In this document: positions 8,202 through 17,560 of the stretch, piece after piece
Position numbering within the stretch: position 1 is the stretch's first letter
Layout: each line of letters opens with the position of its first letter
From: Acidobacteriota bacterium
GTDB lineage: Bacteria; Acidobacteriota; Terriglobia; Terriglobales; Acidobacteriaceae
Direction: 5' to 3'
Length of the DNA stretch: 64,000 nucleotides
Assembly: GCA_003225055.1 (NCBI GenBank)
Contig: QIAU01000135.1
Span: forward strand, 1 to 64,000
The notes under the pieces: generated by a model
What the model was told of the DNA's origin: nothing
Database searches by the model: none
The model's input: the letters and a program-made list of their open reading frames with translations, nothing else
Made by a program: the position numbers and the translations under genes

Positions 8202-9058
8202 GTGCTCTGCAGAAATTCCAGCAGCGTCCCGCGAGGCGAATAGGAACGGCGCACGTCGTCGTACATCAAGAAGAATTCCTTCATCTGGGGATGATAGAAC
8301 GCCTGCGGTGGTCTGACCGGATGCTGGACAAATCCGGGCGGCTCGGGCGCGGCATATGCGTAGAAGGCAGCTCCTTTGATGTCGCCGCCGCCTGGCCAGA
8401 AACCATGGCTGATTACCTCGTGCGAGTAGGCCTCCCGCGTGATGCTGTCGGCGCCTTCGCGCTCGGGTGCGCGGCGTCCCGAGAAGCGCGTCACGGCCAG
8501 GTCGAAGCTGCCCCAGAAAAAATGAACGGGGCTCACTTTGCCGATAAAGGCGGCGCGGAACTCCTTAAGAATTGCGTCTACGAGCACCAGAATCCGCCAG
8601 AACCGGTGGACATACTCCGGATCGTACGAGGCATGTTGCATGTCCTGATCGAACGGAATCGGGTTCGGAATTTCCACCGGCATCTTCCAGATCTTCACTT
8701 GAATACCAAGCTCGCCTAAGGCTGCCATGAACTGCCGATAGAAATCCGCCACCGGCCGCGGCGCCAAGGCAAGGATTCGGCCATCACCATCATTCTTTTG
8801 AATCGTAAGCTGGTGATGGAGAAAATCAAACTGGATCTCAAATATGCCGCCTTTATAAGGAATGGGGGAAGTAGTCAGCCCGAAACAGTTGACGTACAGC
8901 GGCACTTCCCACCAATGATTGATCTTCGGACTCAAGGCCAGCCGAACTTTGCCCACAATCTGTGACCACATGTGCAGGGTGGCGTACGTGTCCTGCCAAG
9001 CCTCCAGAGGCAATTCCGGCCAACTGTCATGGGCCGGACTCTGCGATGTCGCCTTCAA
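8138..9058 (-). CDS. DUF5996 family protein
   Basis: The 306-residue protein matches the DUF5996 pattern: the opening WPELPLEAWQDTYATLHMWS, the segment KINHWWEVPLYVNCFGLTTS, and the closing block with VSPVHFFWGSFDLAVTRFSG and the SHEVISHGFWPGGG motif. Conserved His and Trp residues suggest an enzyme, but no reaction is known. A TTG start is used, supported by GAGGAGG 6 nt upstream. The gene reads leftward, convergent with the small gene before it. Confidence 0.85.
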   Translation of the reverse strand: MKATSQSPAHDSWPELPLEAWQDTYATLHMWSQIVGKVRLALSPKINHWWEVPLYVNCFGLTTSPIPYKGGIFEIQFDFLHHQLTIQKNDGDGRILALAPRPVADFYRQFMAALGELGIQVKIWKMPVEIPNPIPFDQDMQHASYDPEYVHRFWRILVLVDAILKEFRAAFIGKVSPVHFFWGSFDLAVTRFSGRRAPEREGADSITREAYSHEVISHGFWPGGGDIKGAAFYAYAAPEPPGFVQHPVRPPQAFYHPQMKEFFLMYDDVRRSYSPRGTLLEFLQSTYDAGADLGKWNRKELEKAAA

Positions 9059-9189
9059 AGGTGCCTCCTCGGAGAGCCCACCCGCCGAGCTGTGCGATCC
9101 GGTAATTGTAAGTCAGCCCGAATAGAAGCGGTTGACTCGTCTTCAAAGTTGGGGACTGCCACTCTCTTCCGCTATGCTAAGGTGGCAAC

Positions 9190-9930
9190 ATGTCCCCTTC
9201 ATTCTACGTGATCGTCCAACTGAATACGGCCGCATGGCTGCTGATGGCGTTCTGCCTGGCGCAGGAGGTCAATCCCGCACCCGGCCATCAAACCAGCCCG
9301 GAAACAAACAAGCAAGAATCCCGGCGGCAAGAGATTCGCGATCTTCCCGCCGAGTGGCTCATCGGACCTTATGTTCCCAACGCGGGTCCTCTCCAGCCAC
9401 TAACCAATCGAGAACGCGCAAGTATCTATGTCCACCAGACCTTTCTTAACGTCGGGACTTATGCTGCCCGGATGTTCACCGCAGGCATCCAGCAGGCGCG
9501 GGGCGTACCTCGTGAGTGGGGTGGCGGAATGCGCGGTTATGGACGCCGCTTCGGCTCCGACTATGGCCAGTTCGTTATCGCCAACAGCCTTCAGTCAGCG
9601 GGCAACGCCGCCTTAGGTTACGAGGCACGTTACGACGTTTGTCGCTGCGGCGGGTTCTGGCCGCGTACCCGACATGCGATCGCGCGAAACTTTCTTACCT
9701 ACACCCGAACCGAACGTGAACGGCGTCCCGCGATCCCGCTCTATGTCGGATCGCTTGGCGCGGGCATGATTTCCAGCGTATGGCTGCCCGGCCACCGCAA
9801 TCCATGGAAGGAAGGCGCTTATAGCGCGCTGATTCAGGCGGGGCTTGGCAGCGGCGTGAACTGGGCGAGCGAGTTCGCGATCGAGATCCTGCGCAAAATC
9901 ACCGACAACCGGCATCCGAAAGAAAAGTAA
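9190..9930 (+). CDS. hypothetical secreted protein
   Basis: The 246-residue protein has an N-terminal hydrophobic stretch (YVIVQLNTAAWLLMAFCLAQ) that looks like a signal peptide or anchor. A mature part follows with ERASIYVHQTFLNVGTYAAR, a paired-Cys segment YDVCRCGGFWPRTRHAI and a Gly-rich SLGAGMISSVWLPG stretch. This resembles a class of acidobacterial secreted hypothetical proteins without known function. An AAGGTGG RBS precedes the ATG. It converges on the DsbA-like gene 18 nt downstream. Confidence 0.75.
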   Translation: MSPSFYVIVQLNTAAWLLMAFCLAQEVNPAPGHQTSPETNKQESRRQEIRDLPAEWLIGPYVPNAGPLQPLTNRERASIYVHQTFLNVGTYAARMFTAGIQQARGVPREWGGGMRGYGRRFGSDYGQFVIANSLQSAGNAALGYEARYDVCRCGGFWPRTRHAIARNFLTYTRTERERRPAIPLYVGSLGAGMISSVWLPGHRNPWKEGAYSALIQAGLGSGVNWASEFAIEILRKITDNRHPKEK

Positions 9931-9948
9931 GACGGGCGAGCGCCCGCA

Positions 9949-10548
9949 TCATTCTCCCCGCTTCATCGCGTCTATCAACTGGAACAACTGGCTGCGATCG
10001 GCCACTTCCACAAACGGTTTTGCCACATTCTTGCTGGAGACTACGTAAATTGTCGGAGTGTGGCTCAAGCCGAGGCTGTTGCCCAGATTGCGATCTTTCT
10101 CAATTTCTGCTGCCAGCTTGCCCTGTGGATCGATGACAAAGGGCAACTCGATTTTGCGCTCGGCGGCAAACTTCTCGGCGAATGCTCGCAGATTATCTTT
10201 GCTGATTTCCAGCTGGTTCTTGAAAACAGTGTCGCGAAAATCGTTGCCGATCTTCTTCGAATGCGTGTCGAAGTAGCGGGCCAGTATGGCGGCGTCCATC
10301 GCCCAGGGATGCATCGCCAGCGGAAAATCATGGCGTACGACCGGGATGTTGTAAGTCCGGGCGGCCTCTTCCAGCAACGGCGCCGCCCGGGCGCAGTCGG
10401 GACATTCCAGGTCCTCGAAAACCACGATGGCAACTTGCGCCCCCTTGGGCGGCTTGAGCGCCGGATGGCTGTCCAGGTTCTCGTTCTGGGCAAAGGCCAA
10501 TGCGGCCAACCCTAGAACGCAGACGAGTAGGCTAAGTTTCATTCTCAT
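9949..10548 (-). CDS. DsbA-like thioredoxin-fold protein, secreted
   Basis: A signal peptide (MKLSLLVCVLGLAALAFAQ) precedes a thioredoxin-fold domain of the DsbA/DSBA-like type. The active site is DLECPDCARAAPLLEEAA (CPDC), VVRHDFPLAMHPWAMDAA is the helical insertion, and the cis-proline loop is SHTPTIYVV. It probably exchanges disulfides on exported proteins or supplies electrons in the cell envelope. The frame is open further upstream, but the signal peptide begins at one of two ATGs (10548 or 10542). The protein has about 199 residues, normal for the family. Confidence 0.88.
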   Translation of the reverse strand: MRMKLSLLVCVLGLAALAFAQNENLDSHPALKPPKGAQVAIVVFEDLECPDCARAAPLLEEAARTYNIPVVRHDFPLAMHPWAMDAAILARYFDTHSKKIGNDFRDTVFKNQLEISKDNLRAFAEKFAAERKIELPFVIDPQGKLAAEIEKDRNLGNSLGLSHTPTIYVVSSKNVAKPFVEVADRSQLFQLIDAMKRGE

Positions 10549-10674
10549 ATTGTGAATAGATGCAGGATTGGCGGCATTTTGGCCGCAGTTTGCATAGTTC
10601 ATAGTAACCGAAGTTTGCGTCGTCTCGCCGTCCTTTCCTCCGGTCCCGTTTGGCGCCGCTGCGGGCTGTGTGAA

Positions 10675-10694
10675 GGCGGGTCTCTGAACCCGCC
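10675..10694. repeat. palindromic repeat GGCGGGT...ACCCGCC
   Basis: The hairpin GGCGGGTCTCTGAACCCGCC has a 7-bp stem and is preceded by GTGTGAA. A close relative sits at 58584-58602 (loop CAAAG, flanked by CCACAC). It lies between the DsbA-like gene and the TonB receptor gene. It could act as a bidirectional terminator or be a mobile REP. Confidence 0.6.
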
Positions 10695-10819
10695 TGATCC
10701 CACAAAAACCGTTAACTCCCCCGGGTTGTCGTTCGGAGCGCAGCGAAGCACCTGCTTTGCCCAGCCGCTTCGAAACAACAGTGCTTCACTTCGTCCAGAA
10801 TCACAATTGTGAGGTCCCA

Positions 10820-13030
10820 CTAATACCTGAATCTGTACTTCAACTGCACCGACAGCTCTCTCGGATTGGCATAGTGCGTTCCACCGAACGTGTTGCTGTT
10901 ATCCAGCAAGTAGCGGCTGTTATTCAGATTCAGCGCGCTGAACTGCACCTTCCATTTCTCTCCCCAAGACTTGCCCAGCGACCAGTCAAGACTGAGATGT
11001 GCCGGCAGATGAGACGGTCCATCGCGGTTGAGGAATCCGGAGCCGTAAGAAAAGTTTCCAGCCGTCCATGAGTTCCACGGCAAGTCCAGGCGGAAGCCGG
11101 TTGAAACGGTATTCCGCTGATCATGATCGAGAAAGTAATAGCCGCCGTCCGGGAGCGTGAAATCAGTCAGACCACCGGAGACGCCGCCCCTCCCTTGTAC
11201 GTACTGATGCGAATACGCCACGTGGAACTGGGCGCGGCCCGCGAAGCGCGCTGAACTTACGCTGGCCTCCCAGCCTCGTATACGAGCGCGTTCCAGGGTC
11301 ACAGGAAAGAAGATATTGGAGTTCCCCAGCACGTCATGGTCGAGAAAGTTCCGGGCGCCGGTGCGGAAGTTGCTGAGGTCAAGCGTCCATCCGCGGAAAG
11401 GCACCGTCAGCCCGAACTCATGCTGTTCGTCGCGCTCGCCGTGCAGCGGCAGGAAGCTGAAACCCTGCTGGACAGCAAGGTCGAGCACCGGTCCGGTAAC
11501 GGTAAGAAGAGGAGGCGCCTGGTAATAACGCCCCCAGAACCCACGCAACACCCAACCGAGGCGCGGGATTCGTATGGCCGCCCCCAATCGCGGATCGGCT
11601 GCATTCTCGCTCAGCGATCCGGAGAAGTGCGTCAGGCGTAAACCGCCGTTCAGAGTCAGCCAGTAGGTGATCTTGAACTGATCTTCCAGAAATACCGTTT
11701 CCTGGTTTCCCCATTCGATTGCCCGCCGCGGCTGCGCCCCGGTCTCACCCGCAGTGAAAATCTCGAGCCAGTGATTGTCGCGTTGCCCCACGACCTGTAA
11801 ACCGACATGCGCGTTATGGCGTCCGCGCACCACCGCCAACGAGGTGAGGCCACCCACATAGTTGGAACCCCGATCATCCGTAGGGAAAGCCGAGGTGTCG
11901 CTCGCGCACAGGATGCAATGCGCACGATTGAAATGATAGAAGGGCGAGACGGTGAGCACGACTCCTTCTCCCGCCGTGTGCAGCCAGGAAAAGTTCACAA
12001 AGTCGTCGCGCTCGTTCTCTACACCACGAATGCCGTCGCTCTGCTGTTCGGGCGTGTTTGGGATCTGATAATGATCGCCACGCACTGAAGTGACCAAACG
12101 CAATTGGTCATTCGGCGTCCTATTAAAGATGATGGAGCCAAAGCCGCTCAGGCCGCTCGCCTGGCCATGGAAAACCCGCGGACCGGGAGTCTCCAGACCC
12201 AGGTCGGCGCGATTGCCCGAGAGGCTGCCGTAATAGGCAAACCGTTGCGAATGGTCGCCAAAGCTGATCTGGTCATTGGTGCCGTTATAGCTGCCGTAGC
12301 TGGCCACCAACTCGCCCTGGCGGTTGCGTTCGAACCCGGAACGCGTGACCACGTTGAACACGCCGTACGTACGGTCTCCATATTCCGCCGAATAGCCGCC
12401 GCGCTGCACTTCCAGGTAGTCGATGTCCTTGGGATCGAACTGCGGGCCGACGTTCGACGCGATATTGGTGTTGGGTACGGGAACGCCGTCGAGCAGCCAC
12501 GTGACCTGGTGTCCGCCGCGAATATGCAATTGGTCGTGGACCACGTACGCGCCCGGAGTGTAATCGGTGATCATCGTCAGGCTGTTGGTTCGGTCGGCCC
12601 CGGGTGTCTCCGCAATCTGCTCGCGGCTGACCACGCTTGACGTCGTCGAGGACTCAGGATTTACTCCCGGCGCGGTCTCGGCGATTTGGATGGTTTCGCT
12701 TTGGGTCGCCAGACTTAACCCGAAGTGCAGCTTGGCATCGCGACCGGAGGTGAGCGTCAACTTTTGTTCCTGCAGAGTGAAACCGGGCATATCGACGGTC
12801 ACGATGTACGCGCCCAGAGGAACGGCCTCGAAACGAAACTCGCCCGCATCGTCGCTGATGACCGTCTTGCTCCAATCGGAATCGGCGGACCGCAGGGTCA
12901 CCTGGGCACCCGCTACCGGCCGGTGTTGCGGATCGTGAATAAGCCCGCCAATGCTTCCAAAAATTGCCGCGTTCAAGGTGGCGGCGAAAACCAGCAATCC
13001 CCCAAGAACGGCCTTGTGGATGATTTTCAT
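10820..13030 (-). CDS. TonB-dependent outer-membrane receptor with carboxypeptidase-regulatory domain
   Basis: This 736-residue protein has a signal peptide (1-22), a carboxypeptidase-regulatory-like beta-sandwich (about 24-110: GGLIHDPQHRPVAGAQVTLR), a plug domain (about 125-225: VVSREQIAETPG, LHIRGGHQVTWLLDGVPVPN, GGYSAEYGDRTYGVFNVVTR) and a beta-barrel ending in an aromatic C-terminus (LKYRFRY). Such receptors import iron complexes, vitamin B12, metals or glycans using TonB energy. The ligand is unknown. The RBS GGGAGAAC lies before the ATG. A small Cys-rich secreted protein is encoded 145 bp upstream on the same strand, hinting at a metal-related role. Confidence 0.93.
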   Translation of the reverse strand: MKIIHKAVLGGLLVFAATLNAAIFGSIGGLIHDPQHRPVAGAQVTLRSADSDWSKTVISDDAGEFRFEAVPLGAYIVTVDMPGFTLQEQKLTLTSGRDAKLHFGLSLATQSETIQIAETAPGVNPESSTTSSVVSREQIAETPGADRTNSLTMITDYTPGAYVVHDQLHIRGGHQVTWLLDGVPVPNTNIASNVGPQFDPKDIDYLEVQRGGYSAEYGDRTYGVFNVVTRSGFERNRQGELVASYGSYNGTNDQISFGDHSQRFAYYGSLSGNRADLGLETPGPRVFHGQASGLSGFGSIIFNRTPNDQLRLVTSVRGDHYQIPNTPEQQSDGIRGVENERDDFVNFSWLHTAGEGVVLTVSPFYHFNRAHCILCASDTSAFPTDDRGSNYVGGLTSLAVVRGRHNAHVGLQVVGQRDNHWLEIFTAGETGAQPRRAIEWGNQETVFLEDQFKITYWLTLNGGLRLTHFSGSLSENAADPRLGAAIRIPRLGWVLRGFWGRYYQAPPLLTVTGPVLDLAVQQGFSFLPLHGERDEQHEFGLTVPFRGWTLDLSNFRTGARNFLDHDVLGNSNIFFPVTLERARIRGWEASVSSARFAGRAQFHVAYSHQYVQGRGGVSGGLTDFTLPDGGYYFLDHDQRNTVSTGFRLDLPWNSWTAGNFSYGSGFLNRDGPSHLPAHLSLDWSLGKSWGEKWKVQFSALNLNNSRYLLDNSNTFGGTHYANPRELSVQLKYRFRY

Positions 13031-13175
13031 CTGTTCTCCCGTTTTGCTGCAGCGGAGCGCCGTCGCGCTGGACGGATTTCATTGCCTCGGAGCCGAAGCC
13101 CTCGAATCCGTCACCTGAGGGATCCGCTCCTCAAGGAGGCACGGATGCAGCGGTCTAGAGATTCCCTACTCGGAA

Positions 13176-13514
13176 TTATTCAGGAGAGGAGACGACGGGA
13201 GGTGCACGAACAGCATGGGAATTCCGCTGTTCGAAGGTGCGTGGATGCCTGTCGCTGAGAAGAACTGCGATATCTCGATACTCTGCGGCCGAAGGAAAAA
13301 TCGATGGCCGCGGTTGCGCCCACTGGTTGGCAGCCAGCAAGCGGCAGCAGTCCTCGCCATAATGCCGGGAATCGAAACTCGACTCCGGGGAGCTACCTGA
13401 GTGTTTGCGGAAGCAACAGGCGTGCGGCGGGGTCGCGGAAAAGGCCAGCGCCACCGGGGTATAGCTTCCCGCCAACAAGGCGATCAGCAGCAATCTGGCA
13501 GTCAGGCGATGCAT
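13176..13514 (-). CDS. small Cys-rich secreted protein upstream of the TonB receptor
   Basis: From the ATG at 13514 the protein has 112 residues. A signal peptide (RLTARLLLIALLAGSYTPVA) precedes a mature part with PHACCFRKH and GEDCCRLLAANQWAQP. Two CC pairs flanked by His suggest metal or disulfide chemistry; I know no family name. A longer frame reaches 13622 but begins with non-signal sequence. It reads in the same direction as the TonB receptor and probably shares its operon. Confidence 0.65.
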   Translation of the reverse strand: MHRLTARLLLIALLAGSYTPVALAFSATPPHACCFRKHSGSSPESSFDSRHYGEDCCRLLAANQWAQPRPSIFPSAAEYRDIAVLLSDRHPRTFEQRNSHAVRAPPVVSSPE

Positions 13515-13864
13515 GATTAGGCCCCACACCCCGCCTTCACAAGAGGCTTGCTGCAGTAAGGATAGGCTAGACAAAGCCGGGGTGCAATAGGGCCGAAGTG
13601 CCATAAGTGGCATCAACGGCATTTAGCAATCTGCTTGAGAACCGCCTTTGTATCAGGCACATCTCCAGAGGTGCCGCAAGCGCCTTAAAACATGTGCGGC
13701 TTCCAGGGCTGGGGAAAAAAGTCTGGGCTTGGTTGGCACCGCGCTTTATTTTCGTTTGGCGGCTTTCAGCCGCTGCCTGCAAGAAATTTGAATTTTCCAC
13801 AGCTGGTTAGCCTGCGTGAGCCCGGGGTTTGACCCAGGCAGGTCGTGGAACCCGCCCCCCACGG
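13515..13864. other. intergenic, no gene seen
   Basis: This 350-base stretch separates the Cys-rich secreted protein from the DoxX gene. It probably contains the promoter of the leftward operon. It shows short GC-rich inverted repeats (for example GTGCCGCAAGCGCC near 13672) but no recognisable riboswitch, RNA or coding sequence. Confidence 0.4.
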
Positions 13865-14254
13865 CTATCTGAGCAACACATACTTTCCCCCGCCGGTGAA
13901 CATGATAAGCAGGTTCATCACCACCAGCATCAGTTCGTAGTGCCAGCCGGAAGCCTTCTCGCCCCAGAACCCTGTGTGCCAGACAAATATCTTCTTCTCG
14001 ATGGCGCCCAGCATCACCAGGATCAGTCCCAGGGCCGCTATTTGGGTCAACACCCCGAACATCACGCCCAGGCTCCCCGCCATTTCGGCGGCACCCAGGA
14101 AGAGCGTGAACCCTTTGCTCATCCCGATGCTCTTGCCGCGCTCCCCGGGATTGCGCAAATGACTCCACCCACTGGTGATGAAAATGACGCCCACCATCAA
14201 CCGCAGCAGCAGAAGCCCAAGCTCAGTCAGGCGGGCAAGTTGCGGGAAGACCAT
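13865..14254 (-). CDS. DoxX family membrane protein
   Basis: The 129-residue protein has four predicted membrane helices: LGLLLLRLMVGVIFITSGWS, a second around FLGAAEMAGSLGVMFGVLTQ, a third around ALGLILVMLGAI and a fourth around LMLVVMNLLIMF. The pattern matches DoxX/YphA-type proteins, the membrane part of quinone-linked oxidoreductase or redox-homeostasis complexes. GGAGGAAG precedes the ATG. No soluble partner gene is next to it. Confidence 0.88.
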   Translation of the reverse strand: MVFPQLARLTELGLLLLRLMVGVIFITSGWSHLRNPGERGKSIGMSKGFTLFLGAAEMAGSLGVMFGVLTQIAALGLILVMLGAIEKKIFVWHTGFWGEKASGWHYELMLVVMNLLIMFTGGGKYVLLR

Positions 14255-14401
14255 GGCGTTCTTCCTCCGATGGCAACAGATCCTCGAAGATTGCAGATTC
14301 TAGATTTGAGATTGAGCCTGAGCCTGAGCCGAGGGGGAACCTGAAATCTGCAATCTCAAATTACGACTGCCTTCGAGTACAGCTACAGGTATCCTTTAAA
14401 A

Positions 14402-14743
14402 ATGCACTTCCAATTCGACGCAGTCTTCTACTACGTTTCCGATCTCGAACCCGCCGATCATTTCCATTCGGACGTCCTCGGTTTCAAGCTGCGCTCTCGG
14501 TGAGATTGTTGCTCGGTTTGACCTCGATGGCATTCTATTCGAAATTGTCCCCACTCACGATAAGAGCAGGCTCAGTGGGCTGTCTGCAGGTCGACAACCT
14601 GCAGCGGACTATCGAGGAATTGCACAACAAGGGGTACCCACATCCGCCCCGCAGAATAAAGAGAACGGCGGCCTCGCCTCATGCCAAGATGCGGACGGCA
14701 ACGAGCTTTGTATCTGGCAATACTCGCGAGCCAGGAAACGCTC
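14402..14743 (+). pseudogene. VOC/glyoxalase-like protein, multiply frameshifted
   Basis: Four consecutive pieces of one vicinal-oxygen-chelate domain appear in different frames: MHFQFDAVFYYVSDLEPADH and HSDVLGFKL, then RFDLDGILFEIVPTHD, then CLQVDNLQRTIEELHNKG, then CQDADGNELCIWQYS. The order and content follow the beta-alpha-beta-beta-beta fold and the closing 'D.DGNEL.LWQ' motif with its metal-binding glutamate. Three frame changes make it a pseudogene unless the sequence has indel errors. Confidence 0.75.
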
Positions 14744-14751
14744 GCTATGGA

Positions 14752-14910
14752 TCAGGCCGCCCTTCCATGGACAACATGACCCTTACGGATTTCGCTGATC
14801 TGTTTTTGCCGAATCTTTTCTTGCTGCAGCCGGTCTACCAGTTGCTTGGGAGCCGGCGAATTCCATTCGACCCGCACTTTCTGCGGGATCTTGCCTTGAT
14901 CCTCAGTCAT
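14752..14910 (-). CDS. small basic hypothetical protein (52 residues)
   Basis: A 52-codon frame begins with MTEDQGKIPQKVRVEWNSPA and continues with KQLVDRLQQEKIRQKQISEI. It is preceded by a strong Shine-Dalgarno AGGAGG seven bases before the ATG. The protein is rich in Lys, Arg and Gln, has a likely helical middle and no signal peptide. The strong RBS and protein-like composition argue that it is real, but no family is recognised. It is antisense to the tail of the VOC pseudogene. Confidence 0.55.
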   Translation of the reverse strand: MTEDQGKIPQKVRVEWNSPAPKQLVDRLQQEKIRQKQISEIRKGHVVHGRAA

Positions 14911-15178
14911 GGTATGCCTCCTGCCGTGCGTGGGGCACTTCGCCCAAAAAAAGATTGCGGCACATTCTTGCGCATCGGGAGCTGTTCACTAAGGCTGCGC
15001 GCGCCGCGCGGCAATCCCGAGTTGAGCCCCTAAATTCTGGTGTGTTAGCATCTTAGGTTTTCGCACGCTCTCTTGCGTTGGCCTTCTTTCCTGTCCTCTC
15101 TTTTCAAGGTCCACCGGGGTTCGCCAATTGCCGGGAGTGGAGCAGTCGGGCGAAAAAGCTTAACTAAGGAGTGAACCC

Positions 15179-17281
15179 GTGAAAGTCTACGAAGGGGCAA
15201 ACATCCGCAATCTTGTGCTGGTCGGTCACGGACACGCGGGCAAAACCTCGCTGGTGTCGGCCATGCTGTTTACCGCGGGCGCGACGCAGCGACTGGGGCG
15301 CGTGGACGATGGCTCCGCCGTGACCGACTATGACGACGAGGAGATCGCCCGCCGAATGTCGATTTCCACCGGCGGGGCTTTCGCCGAGTGGAACAAAGCC
15401 AAGATCAACCTGCTCGACACCCCCGGGTTCAACATGTTTGTGCACGAGGCCAAGATGGTGCTGCCTGCAGTCGAGGCGGCGCTGGTTGTGGTGGACGGCG
15501 TAGCCGGCGTGGAGGTCGTCACTGAGCGCGTGTGGGGCTATTGCGAGGAAGCCAGCATGCCGCGCGTGATCGTGGTCAGCCGCATGGATCGCGAGCGCGC
15601 CGATGCCAGCCGCGTTCTCGAATCGCTGACCAAGTCTTTTGGCCGCAGCGTGACTCCACTGCAGTTGCCCATTGGAAGCGAGAAGAATCTCACAGGCGTC
15701 GTCGACCTCGTGCGCGTGAAAGCGCATACCTACGAGCTTGGCGGGAGCGGTAAAGGCAAAGAAGACGAGATCCCCGCCAACATGGCCGATGCGGCCAAGG
15801 AAGCGCACGAAAAGCTGGTCGAACTCATCGCCGAGGGCGATGACAAGCTGATGGAAGAGTTCTTCGACAAGGGGACGATTCCAGAAGAAGACTTGATTCC
15901 CGCCCTGCACAACGCTATCCGCGAAGACAAGCTGTTCCCGGTGTTGTTCACTTCCGGCTTAGGCAATGTCGGCGCCGACAAGCTCATGGATTTCATTGTC
16001 GACTATGCCCCCACCGCGGTCGAGCGGGGAAGCGTGCAAGGTGGGCCGGGCTCCAACGGCGAACCTCCCAGTCGCAAGGTCGCCGACTCGGAACCGCTTT
16101 CGATGTTTGTCTTCAAGACTGTTTCCGATCCCTTCGCCGGGCGCATTTCGTATTTTAAGGTTTATTCCGGGGTCTTGAAGAACGATGCCGCGGTTCAGAA
16201 CTTCACCCGCAGCTCGCAGGAGAAGCTGGCCCACATTTCCATTATGCAGGGCAAAAATGCGGTTCCGGTTACCGAACTTCACGCCGGGGACATCGGAGCC
16301 GTCGCCAAGCTGAAAGACACGCTCACTGGCGACACTTTGGGCGACAAGTCCGCCCCGATTCAGTATCCGCCGGTAAAACTGCCGGAGCCAGCCATCACGT
16401 TTGCGATCGAACCCAAGAGCCGAGCCGATGAAGACAAACTCAGTGTCGGCGTTCACAAGCTGATGGAAGAAGATGCCATGCTGCGCTTCTTCCGCGACCC
16501 GCAAACTAAGGAGTTCCTCATCGCGGGCACGGGACAGCAGCACATCGAAGTCGCTGTCTCGAAGATGAAGAAGCGCTACCACACCGAAGTGAATCTGAAG
16601 GCGCCCAAGGTGCCCTACCGCGAGACCATTCGCGGGCGCGCCGACGTGCAGGGCCGGCACAAGAAACAGACCGGCGGCCACGGCCAGTTCGGTGATTGCA
16701 AGATCAAGATGGAGCCCCTGCCTCGAGGCGGCGAATTCGAGTTCGTCAACGACATTTTTGGCGGCGCCATTCCCAAAAACTTCATCCCGGCAGTCGAAAA
16801 GGGAATCAAGGACGCGGCTGCCCGGGGTTATCTCGCCGGATATCCGGTGGTGGACTTCAAGGTCGTCCTCTACGACGGTTCTTACCACGAAGTCGACTCC
16901 AACGACCTGTCGTTCCAGTTAGCCGGGCGTATCGCTTTCAAGAAAGCCATGGAGCAAGCCAAGCCCACGCTGTTAGAGCCCATCATGTCGGTTGAGATCA
17001 GTGTCCCGGATGAATTCGCGGGCACCATCATGGGCGACCTGAACAGCCGCCGTGGTCGTATTCAAGGCATGGATAACAAGGGCGGCACGACTGTGATTAA
17101 GGCCGAAGTTCCAATGGCCGAGATGCTGACCTACGGCGCCGACCTGACCTCGATGACCCAGGGCCGTGGCAGCTTCAACATGGAAATGCACCACTACGAC
17201 ATCGTGCCGGCACAGCTACAAGAAAAGATCATTGAAAAAGCCAAGGCAGCCCGTGGGGAAGAAAAAGAAGAGGAAGAATAG
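15179..17281 (+). CDS. elongation factor G-like translational GTPase
   Basis: The 700-residue protein has all EF-G domains: a GTPase domain with G1 GHGHAGKTSLV, G3 LLDTPGFN and an S-R-M-D where canonical EF-G has NKxD; domain II (about 300-390); domain III with GTGQQHIEVAV; domain IV with KKQTGGHGQFGDCKI; and domain V with the DLNSRRGRIQGM motif. It catalyses ribosomal translocation or is a specialised paralogue of the EF-G2 type. The GTG start follows TAAGGAG. It is monocistronic and not next to rpsL/rpsG/tuf, as expected for a second EF-G. The C-terminus is Glu/Lys-rich. Confidence 0.88.
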   Translation: MKVYEGANIRNLVLVGHGHAGKTSLVSAMLFTAGATQRLGRVDDGSAVTDYDDEEIARRMSISTGGAFAEWNKAKINLLDTPGFNMFVHEAKMVLPAVEAALVVVDGVAGVEVVTERVWGYCEEASMPRVIVVSRMDRERADASRVLESLTKSFGRSVTPLQLPIGSEKNLTGVVDLVRVKAHTYELGGSGKGKEDEIPANMADAAKEAHEKLVELIAEGDDKLMEEFFDKGTIPEEDLIPALHNAIREDKLFPVLFTSGLGNVGADKLMDFIVDYAPTAVERGSVQGGPGSNGEPPSRKVADSEPLSMFVFKTVSDPFAGRISYFKVYSGVLKNDAAVQNFTRSSQEKLAHISIMQGKNAVPVTELHAGDIGAVAKLKDTLTGDTLGDKSAPIQYPPVKLPEPAITFAIEPKSRADEDKLSVGVHKLMEEDAMLRFFRDPQTKEFLIAGTGQQHIEVAVSKMKKRYHTEVNLKAPKVPYRETIRGRADVQGRHKKQTGGHGQFGDCKIKMEPLPRGGEFEFVNDIFGGAIPKNFIPAVEKGIKDAAARGYLAGYPVVDFKVVLYDGSYHEVDSNDLSFQLAGRIAFKKAMEQAKPTLLEPIMSVEISVPDEFAGTIMGDLNSRRGRIQGMDNKGGTTVIKAEVPMAEMLTYGADLTSMTQGRGSFNMEMHHYDIVPAQLQEKIIEKAKAARGEEKEEEE

Positions 17282-17560
17282 AAGCGGTGATGGGTCTCCG
17301 ACGCGTTCAGCGCGGGGTTAAAACCATGGGCGCGTAGAAGAGATCACCGCTGTCATTAATCGCTGGGTCTCTATGTTGATGCTCATGGCAAGGAGGAGCC
17401 GCAGTCTGTGTTCGCCCCCAAGGCAAGGTAGTAGTTGATTACACGTCGCTATTTGGTGGGACCATCAACCATAGACCGCGGCCGACCTGGTCGCCGGGGG
17501 GGAACAGTTTCCTGCCAAACTTCACCGCAACGCAGCCCGTTATTTCCAATCGTCACTTTT

